From: Chromohalobacter sarecensis
Lineage (GTDB): Bacteria; Pseudomonadota; Gammaproteobacteria; Pseudomonadales; Halomonadaceae
DNA length: 64,000 nucleotides
Direction of reading: 5' to 3'
Assembly: GCF_023061135.1 (NCBI RefSeq)
Contig: NZ_JAKGAN010000002.1
Span: forward strand, 62,001 to 126,000
In this document: piece after piece, positions 51,701-60,319 of the stretch
How positions within the stretch are numbered: position 1 is the first letter of the stretch
Layout of the letters: every line of letters starts with the position of its first letter
The notes under the pieces: model-generated
What the model saw: the letters and a program-made list of their open reading frames with translations, nothing else
Told to the model about the DNA's origin: nothing
The model's database searches: none
Program-made: the position numbers and the translations under genes

Positions 51701-52505
51701 ACGCACGCTACGCGATTTTCCGCGCGGCCCACGCCCGGGGACTTTTCTGCATGGCCTGCTGGAAGCGGTGGACTTCGACCGCTTGAGCGAACCGGCTTAT
51801 CGCGATGAATTGCAGCGCCTGGTCAGCACGCGTTTGCACCTCGGCGGCTTCGACGCCGAGTGGGCGCCGGTGTTGCTCGACTGGCTGTGCCAGGCGCTGC
51901 CGGCACCGTTCGCCGGCCACCAGGGCGCGGTGATCCGCCTCGATGGACTAGCCGCCTGGCGCGCCGAGCTGGAGTTCTGGCTGCCCGCCGAGGATGCCTG
52001 GAGTACGCCGCTCGATGCGCTGGTCTGTGCGCTGGAGCCCCTGCCGACGCCACGCCCCCGGCTGGCGCCACGCAAGCTCAACGGCATGCTCAAGGGCTTC
52101 ATCGATCTAGTGTTCGAGGCCGAGGACGGTCGCTGGTACGTCCTCGACTGGAAGTCCAATCATCTCGGCGATGCCCTGGCCGACTATCATCACGAGGCGC
52201 TGGCCGAGGCCATGGTCGCGCATCGCTATGACCTGCAGTACGTGTTGTACGTGCTGGCATTGCACCGCCTGCTGAAGGCGCGTCTCGAGGATTACGATTA
52301 CGATACCCACATGGGCGGGGCCTGTTACGTGTTCCTGCGCGGCTTCGATGGCACGCCGGGTCATGGCGTCTTCCAGCGGCGCCCCGAGCGGCGCTTGATC
52401 GAGGCCTTGGATGCCTGGCTCGCCGGCGACGCAGCGCCCGTTGAGACGCTGCGCCGGGAACATGGCGTCTCCGCGCCTGAGACTGCCCCGGGAGAGAATG
52501 CATGA
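48723..52505 (+). CDS. recB: Exodeoxyribonuclease V beta subunit RecB
   Basis: This 1260-residue UvrD-type helicase-nuclease carries Walker A SAGTGKTF (about 30-40), VTFTEAATAELRGRIRGRL, the LIDEFQDTDPLQYRIF Walker B, GDPKQAIYAFRGAD, VITIHKAKGLEYPIV and LLYVALTRA. The C-terminal RecB nuclease domain has GFIDLVFE and VLDWKSNHLG with the metal-binding aspartate and lysine. ATG 48723 overlaps the recC stop. All active-site residues seen are intact. Confidence 0.96.
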   Translation: MTSPSHATAPAVQPLVLETLPLTGHHLIEASAGTGKTFTLAALYVRLVLGPLPGREEHDFPRPLLPPEILVVTFTEAATAELRGRIRGRLKEARDWLLAPPEARDDKVLAALLGPLVEAGDDALASAAKRLDQAARLMDEAAIFTIHGFCQRMLTRHAFDAGARFGAELLQDGSALLTRVVEDYWRCHFYPLAAHWQREIRRRWEGPEALSRALTPLLKEGRAQPLWWDGESIQAPASLSALLERAERSLAARSELEARLRQTWDRDAIAACLQDAFARGALNKRSYKPEELDTRLAAFEQWLTTLEAGGDDDTTDSQGRFWLSQAKLEGGTKKGHEAPTHAFFALLDELAETATPFDQLAPQVLAHARDTVAAMFAAEKRRQGWWEFGDLLCDLDAALDPDAAPEAALRLAGRIRRALPVALIDEFQDTDPLQYRIFSRIYRAPEVEATTTLLMIGDPKQAIYAFRGADIDTYLAARRETPSRFTLARNFRSSQAMVEAVNTLFARHPEPFGSDEIPFVEVEAQGKSTRLVDADGHDMAALGAWWPGEERHTKADYQARMANAARAEIQRMLEGGAYFVDNSSADDSGTRRPVRPADIAILVRKGAEALAVRRALAEGGIRSVYLSERTSVFDTPLAFELLQLFEAVAQPRQDARLKAALATRLLCDTPATLETLLADELAWEREVERFADYHRQWQRRGVLPMLRAVMRDFRVAERLGQRDDGERALTDLLHLGELAQTVSARLDGEHALLRWWHRALLEGAAELDAEAVSQRLESDEDLVKVITIHKAKGLEYPIVLLPFVCDYRPATPDRGTGLLEWRDPHQGRVWVHGADDTQLAAAEQERLDEDVRLLYVALTRAAHACRLGVAQLGRGRGASSCLHETALGRLLGCQADEDGHALRERLAAALNVEALPEPPTHRLRLGGTSPEMAPARRFTGGIDDDWWIASYSALIVDARLETGGGAQALPWDAPATLDVEVSRERDPVPRPAARTLRDFPRGPRPGTFLHGLLEAVDFDRLSEPAYRDELQRLVSTRLHLGGFDAEWAPVLLDWLCQALPAPFAGHQGAVIRLDGLAAWRAELEFWLPAEDAWSTPLDALVCALEPLPTPRPRLAPRKLNGMLKGFIDLVFEAEDGRWYVLDWKSNHLGDALADYHHEALAEAMVAHRYDLQYVLYVLALHRLLKARLEDYDYDTHMGGACYVFLRGFDGTPGHGVFQRRPERRLIEALDAWLAGDAAPVETLRREHGVSAPETAPGENA

Positions 52506-54469
52506 GCGACGTTCAATATTCCCTGACCCTGGAGGCGGCCCCGCCGTCGCGCGCGAGATTGTTCGAGAGCCTGGCGTGGTGGGAGGCGCTGGGCTGGTTG
52601 CGCGCGCTGGATGCCCACTTCGTGCGCTTTCTCGCCGAGCACGACGCCCAGGCACCGGCTGAGGTGCTGCTGGCGGCGGCGCTGGCCAGCCATCAACTGG
52701 GGCGTGGCCATGTGTGCCTGGCACTATCGCGTGCCTTGTCAGCGCCGCGCGACGTGCTTTCGCTGCCGCCGTTGGAAGAAAACGCGCCGCAGGCCGAGGT
52801 GCCGCTTCCCGAGGACTTCCTGCAGGGGCTGGATAGTGCCACCTGGGCCGCGCGATTGGCCGCGTCGCCGCTGGTGGCGCCGCCCGGGCCGGGTACCACG
52901 CCGCTGGTGCTGGCGGGCGAGCGCCTGTATCTACGCCGTTACTGGTCTGCTGAGCGGGCGGTGGCGACGCATCTCGGCGAGCGTCTGGGACGGCCCTTGC
53001 CGGTGGAGGCGTCGCTGGCCGAGCCCCTGGCGCGGCTGTTTGCTGCGAACGCCGCGCCAGACGACACGCCGGATTGGCAGAAGGTGGCCTGCACGCTGGC
53101 GCTGCGTAACCGGCTGACGATCATTTCCGGCGGCCCCGGCACCGGCAAGACCACGACCGTGACGCGGCTGCTGGCATTGCTTCAGACGCAGGCGCTGTCG
53201 TCGGCGGAGTCGAGCCATGGCCTGCGTATCCAACTGGCCGCGCCCACCGGCAAGGCGGCGGCACGCTTGTCCGAGTCGATCGCCGGTGCGGTGCAGGGGC
53301 TCGACGTCGGCGATGACGTCAAGGCGGCCTTGCCACGCGAGGCGTTGACGCTGCACCGCCTGCTCGGCGCGCGCCCGGATACGCGGCGCTTCCGTCATCA
53401 CGCCGGACATCCGCTGAGTCTCGACCTGCTGGTGGTGGACGAAGCCTCGATGGTGGATCTGGAGCTGATGGCCGCGCTGCTCGAGGCCATGCCGGCCGAG
53501 GCGCGCCTGATTCTGCTCGGCGACAAGGATCAGCTCGCCTCGGTGGAAGCCGGCTCGGTGCTCGGCGATCTCTGCGCCAATGCCCTGGATCAGAGCTATT
53601 CGCCTCACGCCTGTGACGTTCTCGAGCAACTGGCGGGGATCTCGATGACCGCCGATGCCGGGTGTTCGCCGCTGGCCGATCACGTGGTCATGCTGCGCAA
53701 GAGCTACCGCTTCGATGCGCATAGCGGTATCGGCGCCCTGGCGGCGGCGACCAATGCCGGCGACGTTACGGCGTTTCGCCAGGCGTGGGACGCGGGGTAC
53801 GCGGATATACAGTGGCTTTCGGCGTCGCGCGACCAGGCCGCCGTCGAGCGTGCCGCGTTGGCCGGCTATCGCGATCTCTACCGGCGCATCGCGGCAGGTG
53901 CCACGCCGACAGAGGCGCTGGAGCGACTGGGGGATTTCCAGGTGCTGTGCGCGCTCAAACGTGGCCCTTGGGGCGTCGAAGGGCTCAATGCGCGCATCGC
54001 CACACGCCTGTGGCGCGAGGGCTTCATCGACGACCATCAGGGCTGGTACGCCGGGCGCCCGGTGATGGTGACGCGCAACGATCCGCAACTGGGGCTCTAC
54101 AACGGTGACATCGGTATCGTCTTGCCCGATCCCGAGGCGCAGCAGCATCTACGGGTATTCTTCGCGACCGCCGATGGCGCACGGGCAGTGTTGCCGTCGC
54201 GTCTCGAGGCCTGCGAGACGGTATTCGCGATGACGGTACACAAATCGCAGGGCTCCGAGTTCGACCATGTATTGTTCGTGCTGCCCGAGCACGCCAACCC
54301 GATCCTGACCCGTGAGCTGGTGTATACCGGCATTACCCGCGCCAAGCGCCGCTTGACGCTGGCCGGCGGCGACGCGCGGGTCATGGACAGCGCCTTGCAG
54401 CGCCGCGTGGTGCGTGACAGCGGCTTCGCCGACTGGGTGGCGGCGTTGCAACAGGAGGAGAGATCATGA
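52502..54469 (+). CDS. recD: Exodeoxyribonuclease V alpha subunit RecD
   Basis: This 655-residue SF1B helicase is the 5'-3' motor of RecBCD. Walker A is SGGPGTGKTTTV (about 207-220), Walker B VVDEASMVD, then GDKDQLASVEAGSVLGDL, and the late FAMTVHKSQGSEFDHV and YTGITRAKRRL. It is close to the usual length. It overlaps recB by 4 bases, and its stop overlaps the start of the creatininase-family gene by 4 bases. Confidence 0.95.
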   Translation: MSDVQYSLTLEAAPPSRARLFESLAWWEALGWLRALDAHFVRFLAEHDAQAPAEVLLAAALASHQLGRGHVCLALSRALSAPRDVLSLPPLEENAPQAEVPLPEDFLQGLDSATWAARLAASPLVAPPGPGTTPLVLAGERLYLRRYWSAERAVATHLGERLGRPLPVEASLAEPLARLFAANAAPDDTPDWQKVACTLALRNRLTIISGGPGTGKTTTVTRLLALLQTQALSSAESSHGLRIQLAAPTGKAAARLSESIAGAVQGLDVGDDVKAALPREALTLHRLLGARPDTRRFRHHAGHPLSLDLLVVDEASMVDLELMAALLEAMPAEARLILLGDKDQLASVEAGSVLGDLCANALDQSYSPHACDVLEQLAGISMTADAGCSPLADHVVMLRKSYRFDAHSGIGALAAATNAGDVTAFRQAWDAGYADIQWLSASRDQAAVERAALAGYRDLYRRIAAGATPTEALERLGDFQVLCALKRGPWGVEGLNARIATRLWREGFIDDHQGWYAGRPVMVTRNDPQLGLYNGDIGIVLPDPEAQQHLRVFFATADGARAVLPSRLEACETVFAMTVHKSQGSEFDHVLFVLPEHANPILTRELVYTGITRAKRRLTLAGGDARVMDSALQRRVVRDSGFADWVAALQQEERS

Positions 54470-55299
54470 ACGCTTCATCGCCTGAAAATACTGCGAACGG
54501 TGGCGTCGACTGGGCGTCGCTGAGCAGCCCCGAGCTGGCCCGGCGCGTAGGCCCGGAGAGCGTGGCGTTGTTGCCGCTGGGGGCCATCGAACAGCATGGC
54601 GCGCACCTGCCGCTTTCCACCGACGTGGATATCGCCGAGGGCCTGGTCGCGGCGATGCGCACACGTGTCGAGGCGTCGCGAGATTTGCTGATACTGCCCA
54701 CGCTGGCGGTGGGGTCGAGCCTCGAGCATGGTGACTTCGCCGGCACCTTGAGCCTGATGCCAGAGACGGCCATCGCGCACCTGGTGGATATCGGCGCCAG
54801 CGTGGCGCGTGCGGGTATTCGCCGTCTGGTGCTGTTCAACAGCCATGGCGGTAACAAGGCGGTGGTCGATCTGGCGGCACTCAAGTTACGCCAGCAATAT
54901 GGTTTGCTGGTGGTCAAGGCAAATTACTTTCGCTTCACGCCGCCCGAAGACGCGCTGCCCGCCGAGGAGTTGCGCCACGGACTGCACGGCGGGGCGCTGG
55001 AAACCGCGATGATGATGCATCTGGCGCCGCACAAGGTCCGCCGGGCCGAGCTCGACGAAGCGGTCTCGCTGGGCGCCCATCAGGAACGCGCGGGGCGCAC
55101 GTTGTTGCCCGAGGGCGATGCCGGTTTCGCCTGGATGGCGCAGGATCTGCACCCCAGCGGCGTGGTGGGTGACGCGACCCTGGCCACGCCGGCCCTGGGG
55201 GAGCGCCTGGTGGCGCATTTCGCCGCGCGCCTGGCGAACGTGATCGAGGAAGCCGGCTGCTTCGATCTTGCCCAGCTACGCGAACGCTCACCACAGTGA
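54466..55299 (+). CDS. Creatininase-family metal hydrolase, coupled to recD
   Basis: This 277-residue protein has the creatininase motifs: GAIEQHGAHLPLSTD (metal-binding Glu, His and Asp), LEHGDFAGTLSL, LFNSHGGNKAVVDLAAL and HGGALETAMMM (metal-binding Glu). The family includes creatininase, the MftE peptidase of mycofactocin synthesis and the archaeal formamide hydrolase ArfB of riboflavin synthesis. ATGA overlap with recD shows co-translation, an odd partner for a DNA-repair operon. The gene ends 13 bases from the convergent GTP cyclohydrolase II homologue, so it may belong functionally to the pterin-like cluster that follows. Confidence 0.87.
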   Translation: MNASSPENTANGGVDWASLSSPELARRVGPESVALLPLGAIEQHGAHLPLSTDVDIAEGLVAAMRTRVEASRDLLILPTLAVGSSLEHGDFAGTLSLMPETAIAHLVDIGASVARAGIRRLVLFNSHGGNKAVVDLAALKLRQQYGLLVVKANYFRFTPPEDALPAEELRHGLHGGALETAMMMHLAPHKVRRAELDEAVSLGAHQERAGRTLLPEGDAGFAWMAQDLHPSGVVGDATLATPALGERLVAHFAARLANVIEEAGCFDLAQLRERSPQ

Positions 55300-55312
55300 G
55301 GCGCGCGTCATC

Positions 55313-56467
55313 TCATTCGAGCGAGCCGGAGGTATCGCGGTGCAGGGCGTGCCTGTCGCTGACATCGCGGCTTTCGAGCACGTCCTCCAGCCAGTGGCCG
55401 GCGCGTTCGGCCTTGGCGTTCAGGTAGCGCCGATTGTGCTCGTTGAGTTTGCCATAGCAGGCTTCGCGACCCACCACATCGATGCCGCCGAGGCTCATGG
55501 CCGCTATCTTGTCGGGATTGTTGGTCAACAGCGCGATACGCGTGACGGCAAGCTCGGCGAGCATCTGCAGCGCGGCGCGGTACTGCCGCTCGTCCTCGCC
55601 GAAGCCCAGCACCTGATCGGCATCGACGGTGTCCAGCCCGGTATCCTGCAGGCCATAGGCACGCAGCTTGTTGGCCAGGCCGATACCGCGTCCTTCCTGG
55701 GCGAGATACAGCAGGATGCCACCGCCATGTTCGCTAATGGCCGCCACGCTGGTGCGTAACTGCTCGCCGCAATCGCAGCGCAGGCTGCCGAACAGATCGC
55801 CCGTCAGGCAGGCCGAATGCAGACGCACGGGCACGGCGTCCGCCCACTCGGTGGGATCGCCGACCAGCACCGCTAGATGTTCGCGCAGGCCGTCGCTTTC
55901 GCGAAAAAGCACGAAGCGGGCCTGTTCGGCATCGGCGAGGGGCACGTTGGCTTCGCTAATACGCTTGAGGGTGGTCGTGTCACCTTCGCCGTAGCGTTGC
56001 ACGTCGTCGAGTGCTACACCAAGCAGGGTGCCGTCGTCGATGAGCGCAGCCATGGCTTCGCGCCGCGTGGCGTCGACACGGGCGCTGAGCGCGGCGGGCA
56101 CTAACTGGCCACGCCGCATCAAATTCAGCGCGGCCGTTTCCGCCGCCGAGGCGGGGGCGGGCGGCTGGACGCCCGGAGGCTCGGCCATGGCCGCCATCGC
56201 CCAGGCGACGACATCGCTGGCGCGGTGATGCGTGCCGAGGGGCAGGCGGACTGCGTCGGCGCCCTCGGGCGCGTGCGTGCCCAGGGAAGCGAGTCGATGC
56301 GTGGTAATCACTAGACCGGGCGCGTGACCGGCCATATCGGCGAGCGCGCTCAGGGCGGTATCGTCGATGCCTTCCAGTGGCTGGATCAAGACGTCGTCTT
56401 GTGGGGTGCGCAGCACGACCGGCAGGCCGCGGCGCAAATCGAAGATCGCACGTTCTACCTGTCTCAT
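55313..56467 (-). CDS. GTP cyclohydrolase II homologue with extra N-terminal domain
   Basis: The C-terminal half (about 175-375) is a GTP cyclohydrolase II: RLHSACLTGDLFGSLRCDCGEQL carries the three zinc cysteines, YLAQEGRGIGLANKLRAY the catalytic loop and LLTNNPDKIAAM the GTP-binding end. The enzyme opens the imidazole ring of GTP to a diaminopyrimidine. The first 170 residues are only distantly like the DHBP-synthase partner of RibBA and lack its acidic DxEDRENEGD motif, so they are unlikely to make dihydroxybutanone phosphate. The neighbours are a RibD-type reductase and pterin-synthase homologue rather than a standard rib operon, so it may serve a dedicated pathway. Confidence 0.85.
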   Translation of the reverse strand: MRQVERAIFDLRRGLPVVLRTPQDDVLIQPLEGIDDTALSALADMAGHAPGLVITTHRLASLGTHAPEGADAVRLPLGTHHRASDVVAWAMAAMAEPPGVQPPAPASAAETAALNLMRRGQLVPAALSARVDATRREAMAALIDDGTLLGVALDDVQRYGEGDTTTLKRISEANVPLADAEQARFVLFRESDGLREHLAVLVGDPTEWADAVPVRLHSACLTGDLFGSLRCDCGEQLRTSVAAISEHGGGILLYLAQEGRGIGLANKLRAYGLQDTGLDTVDADQVLGFGEDERQYRAALQMLAELAVTRIALLTNNPDKIAAMSLGGIDVVGREACYGKLNEHNRRYLNAKAERAGHWLEDVLESRDVSDRHALHRDTSGSLE

Positions 56468-56504
56468 GAGCCTCTCCTTGGTTTTTGCGCGTCGTAATGC
56501 TTCG

Positions 56505-56520
56505 ATGACGTGTCATGACA
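56505..56520. promoter_or_regulatory. Overlapping palindromes between the GTP cyclohydrolase and RibD-type genes
   Basis: ATGAC-GT-GTCAT (56505-56516) and the perfect palindrome TGTCATGACA (56511-56520) overlap in the 83-base gap between these divergent genes. They are placed well for a shared operator. Confidence 0.4.
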
Positions 56521-56550
56521 TTTTCGTTGGCACACGGCACGGGAGACCGT

Positions 56551-57384
56551 ATGAGTCCTGCGACACTCGATGTGGCGCTGGCCTGGCAGGGAGTTTGCGA
56601 GGCTCGACGCGAGGATTGGGACGGCCATGCGGCGTTGACGCTGGCGAACGGCCGACTGCGCGTCTGGCGCGGCGGCGCCTGGCAAGCCGAGGGCCCGGTC
56701 ACGACGGAGGCGACGGCGCTGCTCGATAGTCTGTTGCCGAGCAGTGCGACACCCGGGCGTTTCGTCATCGCGCAACTCGGGCAGAGCCTCGATGGACGTA
56801 TCGCCACGATCACCGGCGCCTCGCATTACGTCACCGGCGAGGCCAGCCGCGTGCACCTGCACCGCCTGCGCGCGCTGGTCGATGCCGTGGTGATCGGGGC
56901 GGGAACGGCCTGTGCCGACGACCCGCAACTCACCGTGCGGCATGTGCCGGGAGACAATCCGGTACGCGTGATTCTCGATCCCAACGGCCGAGTTCCTGCG
57001 ACCAGCGGCGTTTTTCAGCGCGGCGACGCCCCCACGCTGCATATCACTCGGCATCCGCTGCCGCGCGACGTTCTGGGCGCCCATGTCGAATCGCTGGTGC
57101 TCGAGAGTGCGGCCGATCTGACCCCTGTGGCGCTGCTCGACACCCTGGCGGCACGCGGTCTTCACCGGGTGCTCATCGAAGGCGGCGGGCAGACCGTGTC
57201 GCGTTTCCTGGCGGACGGTCAGCTCGATCGTTTGCATGTGGTCGTGGCGCCGCTGTTGATCGGCTCGGGGCGCCCGGCAGTGAGCCTGGCCGAGATCGAG
57301 ACCCTCGACGCCGCCCTGCGTCCGCCGTGTCGCACGTTCGCGATGGGCGACGACACGCTGTTCGATCTGACGCTGCGTCCCTGA
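56551..57384 (+). CDS. Stand-alone RibD C-terminal-domain reductase
   Basis: This 277-residue dihydrofolate-reductase-fold protein matches the RibD reductase domain: FVIAQLGQSLDGRIAT, GEASRVHLHRLRALVDAVVIGAGTACADDPQLTVR and VLIEGGGQTVSRFL. The first 65 residues are not a deaminase, so it resembles the archaeal and fungal reductases that act before deamination. It would reduce a ribosylaminopyrimidine phosphate with NADPH. ATG 56551 follows GGGAGA; an upstream ATG at 56515 is less likely. It is divergent to the GTP cyclohydrolase II homologue, which should supply its substrate. Confidence 0.85.
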   Translation: MSPATLDVALAWQGVCEARREDWDGHAALTLANGRLRVWRGGAWQAEGPVTTEATALLDSLLPSSATPGRFVIAQLGQSLDGRIATITGASHYVTGEASRVHLHRLRALVDAVVIGAGTACADDPQLTVRHVPGDNPVRVILDPNGRVPATSGVFQRGDAPTLHITRHPLPRDVLGAHVESLVLESAADLTPVALLDTLAARGLHRVLIEGGGQTVSRFLADGQLDRLHVVVAPLLIGSGRPAVSLAEIETLDAALRPPCRTFAMGDDTLFDLTLRP

Positions 57385-57439
57385 GGCCGATTTTAACGCC
57401 GGATTGTCGAGTGCAGCCCTTTTGTAAATACCCTCTGCG

Positions 57440-58420
57440 TTATCGCGCATGGCAGTCTCCTCCGCTCTTGCTCGTTAGCGGGGCGCCTGTTTGAGTGTCG
57501 CGATTCTGGTGTGAAGGATGTCGGCGGCAGAGCAGCCAGGCGCCCGGCAGACTCGAGATTAGAACTACAATCCCGTAGACCAGTGAAATGGCCACACCCT
57601 GGGCGGGATCCAGCCCGGCCCCCATCCACACCAATGCGGCGGCACTCTCGCGCAACCCCCAGCCGGCGACCGAGAGGGGGATCGCCATGACCATCAGTAC
57701 TGGCGGGATCAACGGCAACAGGGTGGCGAGGTGGATATCGGCCCCCACGGCACGGGCGGCGATGGCGTAGATGGCGATATAGCTCGCCACCACACCCAGA
57801 GAACTGAGGCATTGCCAGAACCACATGCGCGAGGCGACCAAGGCGGCGCCGAGATCGCCCAGCGTGTCGCGTAGCCAGGTCGGCGGACGGCGATAGCCCC
57901 AGATTCCCAGTCCGCCCAGCATGATGATCCCTATCGTCAGCGCACCAGGGGCATTACCCAGCCGGACAAGGCCACCGAGCACGCTATCGCGCAAGTCCGA
58001 TGAGGCCATTAGCCCCGCGATGGCGATTACGGCCAGCATCAGTTGGCCGGAGAGGCGTTCGATGATCACCGCGCGCCACGCGCGTGGACGGTCGCTGCTC
58101 GACCGGGCGTGGCGCCAGGCCCGCGAGGCATCGCCGATGACGCCGCCCGGCAGTACCTGGTTGAGAAAGGTAGCCATGTAGTATTCCGCCACGGCGCGGC
58201 GTAGCGTCAGCGTCAGCCCCATGCGGCGAGCGGTCAGACGCCAGCGCCAGGCGGAGAGCACTACCTGGGGCACGCTGAGGGCCAATGCCAGTAACAGCCA
58301 GCTCGGCGCGGGGGCGACGAAGGCGTCACGCAGCGCCCGCGTGTCGAGTTGCCAGGCGAGCCCCCCGATCAGCGCCAGGCTCACGCCCAGGCGTACGAGG
58401 GTCGCCTTAGCGGGACGCAT
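57440..58420 (-). CDS. Flippase-like membrane protein (UPF0104/lysylphosphatidylglycerol-synthase TM type)
   Basis: This 326-residue protein has seven or eight hydrophobic segments and the family motif NQVLPGGVIGDASRAWR, with a conserved PLSVAGWGLRESAAALV near the C-terminus. It corresponds to the membrane part of MprF-like proteins without the synthase domain, a fold associated with lipid or glycolipid movement. ATG 58420 overlaps the upstream methyltransferase stop by 14 bases, suggesting coupling. It is the last gene of a five-gene minus-strand operon. Confidence 0.83.
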   Translation of the reverse strand: MRPAKATLVRLGVSLALIGGLAWQLDTRALRDAFVAPAPSWLLLALALSVPQVVLSAWRWRLTARRMGLTLTLRRAVAEYYMATFLNQVLPGGVIGDASRAWRHARSSSDRPRAWRAVIIERLSGQLMLAVIAIAGLMASSDLRDSVLGGLVRLGNAPGALTIGIIMLGGLGIWGYRRPPTWLRDTLGDLGAALVASRMWFWQCLSSLGVVASYIAIYAIAARAVGADIHLATLLPLIPPVLMVMAIPLSVAGWGLRESAAALVWMGAGLDPAQGVAISLVYGIVVLISSLPGAWLLCRRHPSHQNRDTQTGAPLTSKSGGDCHAR

Positions 58421-59273
58421 GGGCAGGCCCCGGGGCGGCGAACAGGTCGCGGTGCCCGACGTATAGATCGAGATGGCCCCGCTCGAGGGCCTCTCGGCGG
58501 TGTCGCCACCAGCGCTCGATGCGCTGACGCTCATGTGGCGCTTGTTCGCGGGCGGCGTCGGCCCAGCCGTCGATCAGGCTCAGCGCCAGGGGGCACTGCG
58601 CCGGCGTCAGGTGCCAGGGGCTTGGGGCATCGACGAGGTGAAATCCCCGAGCAGTGAAGGCCTCGGCAAGCGCTTGGGGTGCCGTGGTGCCCAGCGCGGG
58701 GCCGAGGCCCTTGTCGCGGCGTTGATGCGCGGCGAGGAGCGCGAAGAGCCAGGCATCTTCGGCATCATTGACCGCGACGTCATTGGCCTGGAAACGAATT
58801 TCGCCGTCCACGCTGAGCGTGATCAGTGCTGCGGCGCGTTGGGCCGCGCAGGCGTCGGCCAGGGCCTCGACCCAGTCAGCACTGACCAGGTCGCACAACG
58901 CCGAGGCGGTGACGAGATCGATACCGGTGAACCACGATGATTCGAGCGCATGCAGATCGCGCTGCTGCGTGGTCACGTGGATGGGCGCTCCCGCGTTATC
59001 GCACAAGGGCTGACAGCGCGCCACGGCATGACCGAGCAGAGAGGCGTCATGATCGACCAGGTACCAGTGCTGGGGACCGGGCAAGCGAGGCGCGAGGTAG
59101 CGCACATTGGCACCGCTGCCACTGCCCAGATCGAGTAGTTGCCAGGGAACGTGGCTCCCACGCGTGGCAAGCCAGTCACTGGCGGCGTGCAAAGGCGCCA
59201 TGGCGCGGGCATCATGATCGGCCCGCTCGCGCTGCGCCAGCCAGGACTCGCTGAACGTGCCGGCGGTGTTCAT
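58407..59273 (-). CDS. Class I SAM-dependent methyltransferase
   Basis: This 288-residue protein has SAM motif I LLDLGSGSGANVRYL (about 46-60) and motif II WYLVDHDASLLGHA, with a DLVTASALCDLVSADW segment after it. The substrate is unknown. Its ATG (59273) overlaps the glycosyltransferase stop by ATGA, so it belongs to the pterin-like operon. The C-terminal 100 residues (HLVDAPSPWHL and IDGWADAAREQ) look specific to this group. Confidence 0.85.
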   Translation of the reverse strand: MNTAGTFSESWLAQRERADHDARAMAPLHAASDWLATRGSHVPWQLLDLGSGSGANVRYLAPRLPGPQHWYLVDHDASLLGHAVARCQPLCDNAGAPIHVTTQQRDLHALESSWFTGIDLVTASALCDLVSADWVEALADACAAQRAAALITLSVDGEIRFQANDVAVNDAEDAWLFALLAAHQRRDKGLGPALGTTAPQALAEAFTARGFHLVDAPSPWHLTPAQCPLALSLIDGWADAAREQAPHERQRIERWWRHRREALERGHLDLYVGHRDLFAAPGPAHASR

Positions 59274-60319
59274 GCGGCGCCTCGTTGCAAGGCGGCGGCG
59301 AAGGCCACGCCGACCTGCGACCAGTCGCGCAGCGAGACTCGGGCGCGCTCGGCACCTTCGCGCCATGCTTGACGCTTGCGCGGGTCATCGAGCATCTCGC
59401 GCAGCGCAGCGGCGAGCGCCTCGACATCGCCGGGGGGAACCTTGAGGCCGGCATCGTCGGGCAGGGTATGGGCGAGGGCCCCGCCGGTGGTGGTGACCAC
59501 GGGCAAGGCATGCGCCAGGGCTTCGCTGACGACCATGCCGTAGCCCTCGTAATGCGAGGGCAGCACGAAGATATCGCTGGTGTGATAGGCCTCGTCCAAG
59601 GCATCGGCGGGTCGCTCGCCGAACAGGTGGATGCGTTCTTCCAGGCCGTGGGCGGCGATACGTGCCTGGACATGCTCGACATGTGCCGGCGCACGATCCA
59701 AGCCGCCGATGCAGTCGCATGTCCAGGGCAGGTCGGTCAGCGTGGCCAGCGCTTCGACGAGCACATCATGTCCCTTGCGCGGGGTGACCGTGGCCACGCA
59801 CAACAGGCGCGGCACATCGCCGTTGCCATGTGCCGGCGTGGCGCGCATCACGCCGGGTTCGACCACGTGCAGGCGCTCGGGACCCACCTGGAAATCCGCT
59901 AGGCGCCGAGCGGTGAAGAGGCTGGTGACGATGACGTCGCGCACCGCCGACAGTGCGCGCGTTTCGCTAATCAAGAAGCGCTCGCGTTCGGCGTCGCCGA
60001 GACCGGTTTCATCGGCGAGCGGATGGTGGACCAGGGCGGTGAGCGTCAAACGCTGGGCGTGAGCCTCGAGGACGTCGGGCAAGCCGCCCATCGCGAGTCC
60101 GTCGATGATCACATGGGCCCCCTCGGGCTGGGCCGCCAAGGCGTTTTCCAGGGCCTTTTGCGCCGTGGCGTCGGGTTCGGGGAAACGCCCTTCGAGACCG
60201 ATGACCTCGACCGGCCAGCCGTGTTCGCGCAGGGCCGAGACGACACGTGCGTCGTAGACGTAGCCGCCGGTCAACTGCGCGGGGTCGCCGGCGACGATGA
60301 GGGTCACGGGATGGCTCAT
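59270..60319 (-). CDS. Glycosyltransferase family 4 protein
   Basis: This 349-residue GT-B fold enzyme shows [13 protein letters not shown] at the N-terminus, the [21 protein letters not shown] strand at the domain junction and the nucleotide-sugar motif [25 protein letters not shown]. No signal or membrane segment is seen, so it acts in the cytoplasm. It overlaps the pterin-synthase homologue and the methyltransferase by 4 bases each, so the glycosylated molecule is probably the product of this operon. Confidence 0.9.
   Translation of the reverse strand: MSHPVTLIVAGDPAQLTGGYVYDARVVSALREHGWPVEVIGLEGRFPEPDATAQKALENALAAQPEGAHVIIDGLAMGGLPDVLEAHAQRLTLTALVHHPLADETGLGDAERERFLISETRALSAVRDVIVTSLFTARRLADFQVGPERLHVVEPGVMRATPAHGNGDVPRLLCVATVTPRKGHDVLVEALATLTDLPWTCDCIGGLDRAPAHVEHVQARIAAHGLEERIHLFGERPADALDEAYHTSDIFVLPSHYEGYGMVVSEALAHALPVVTTTGGALAHTLPDDAGLKVPPGDVEALAAALREMLDDPRKRQAWREGAERARVSLRDWSQVGVAFAAALQRGAA

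Noticed and set aside
52931-54148. 405-codon minus-strand frame opposite recD
   Set aside because: Antisense shadow of an intact recD; no start signal or family features.
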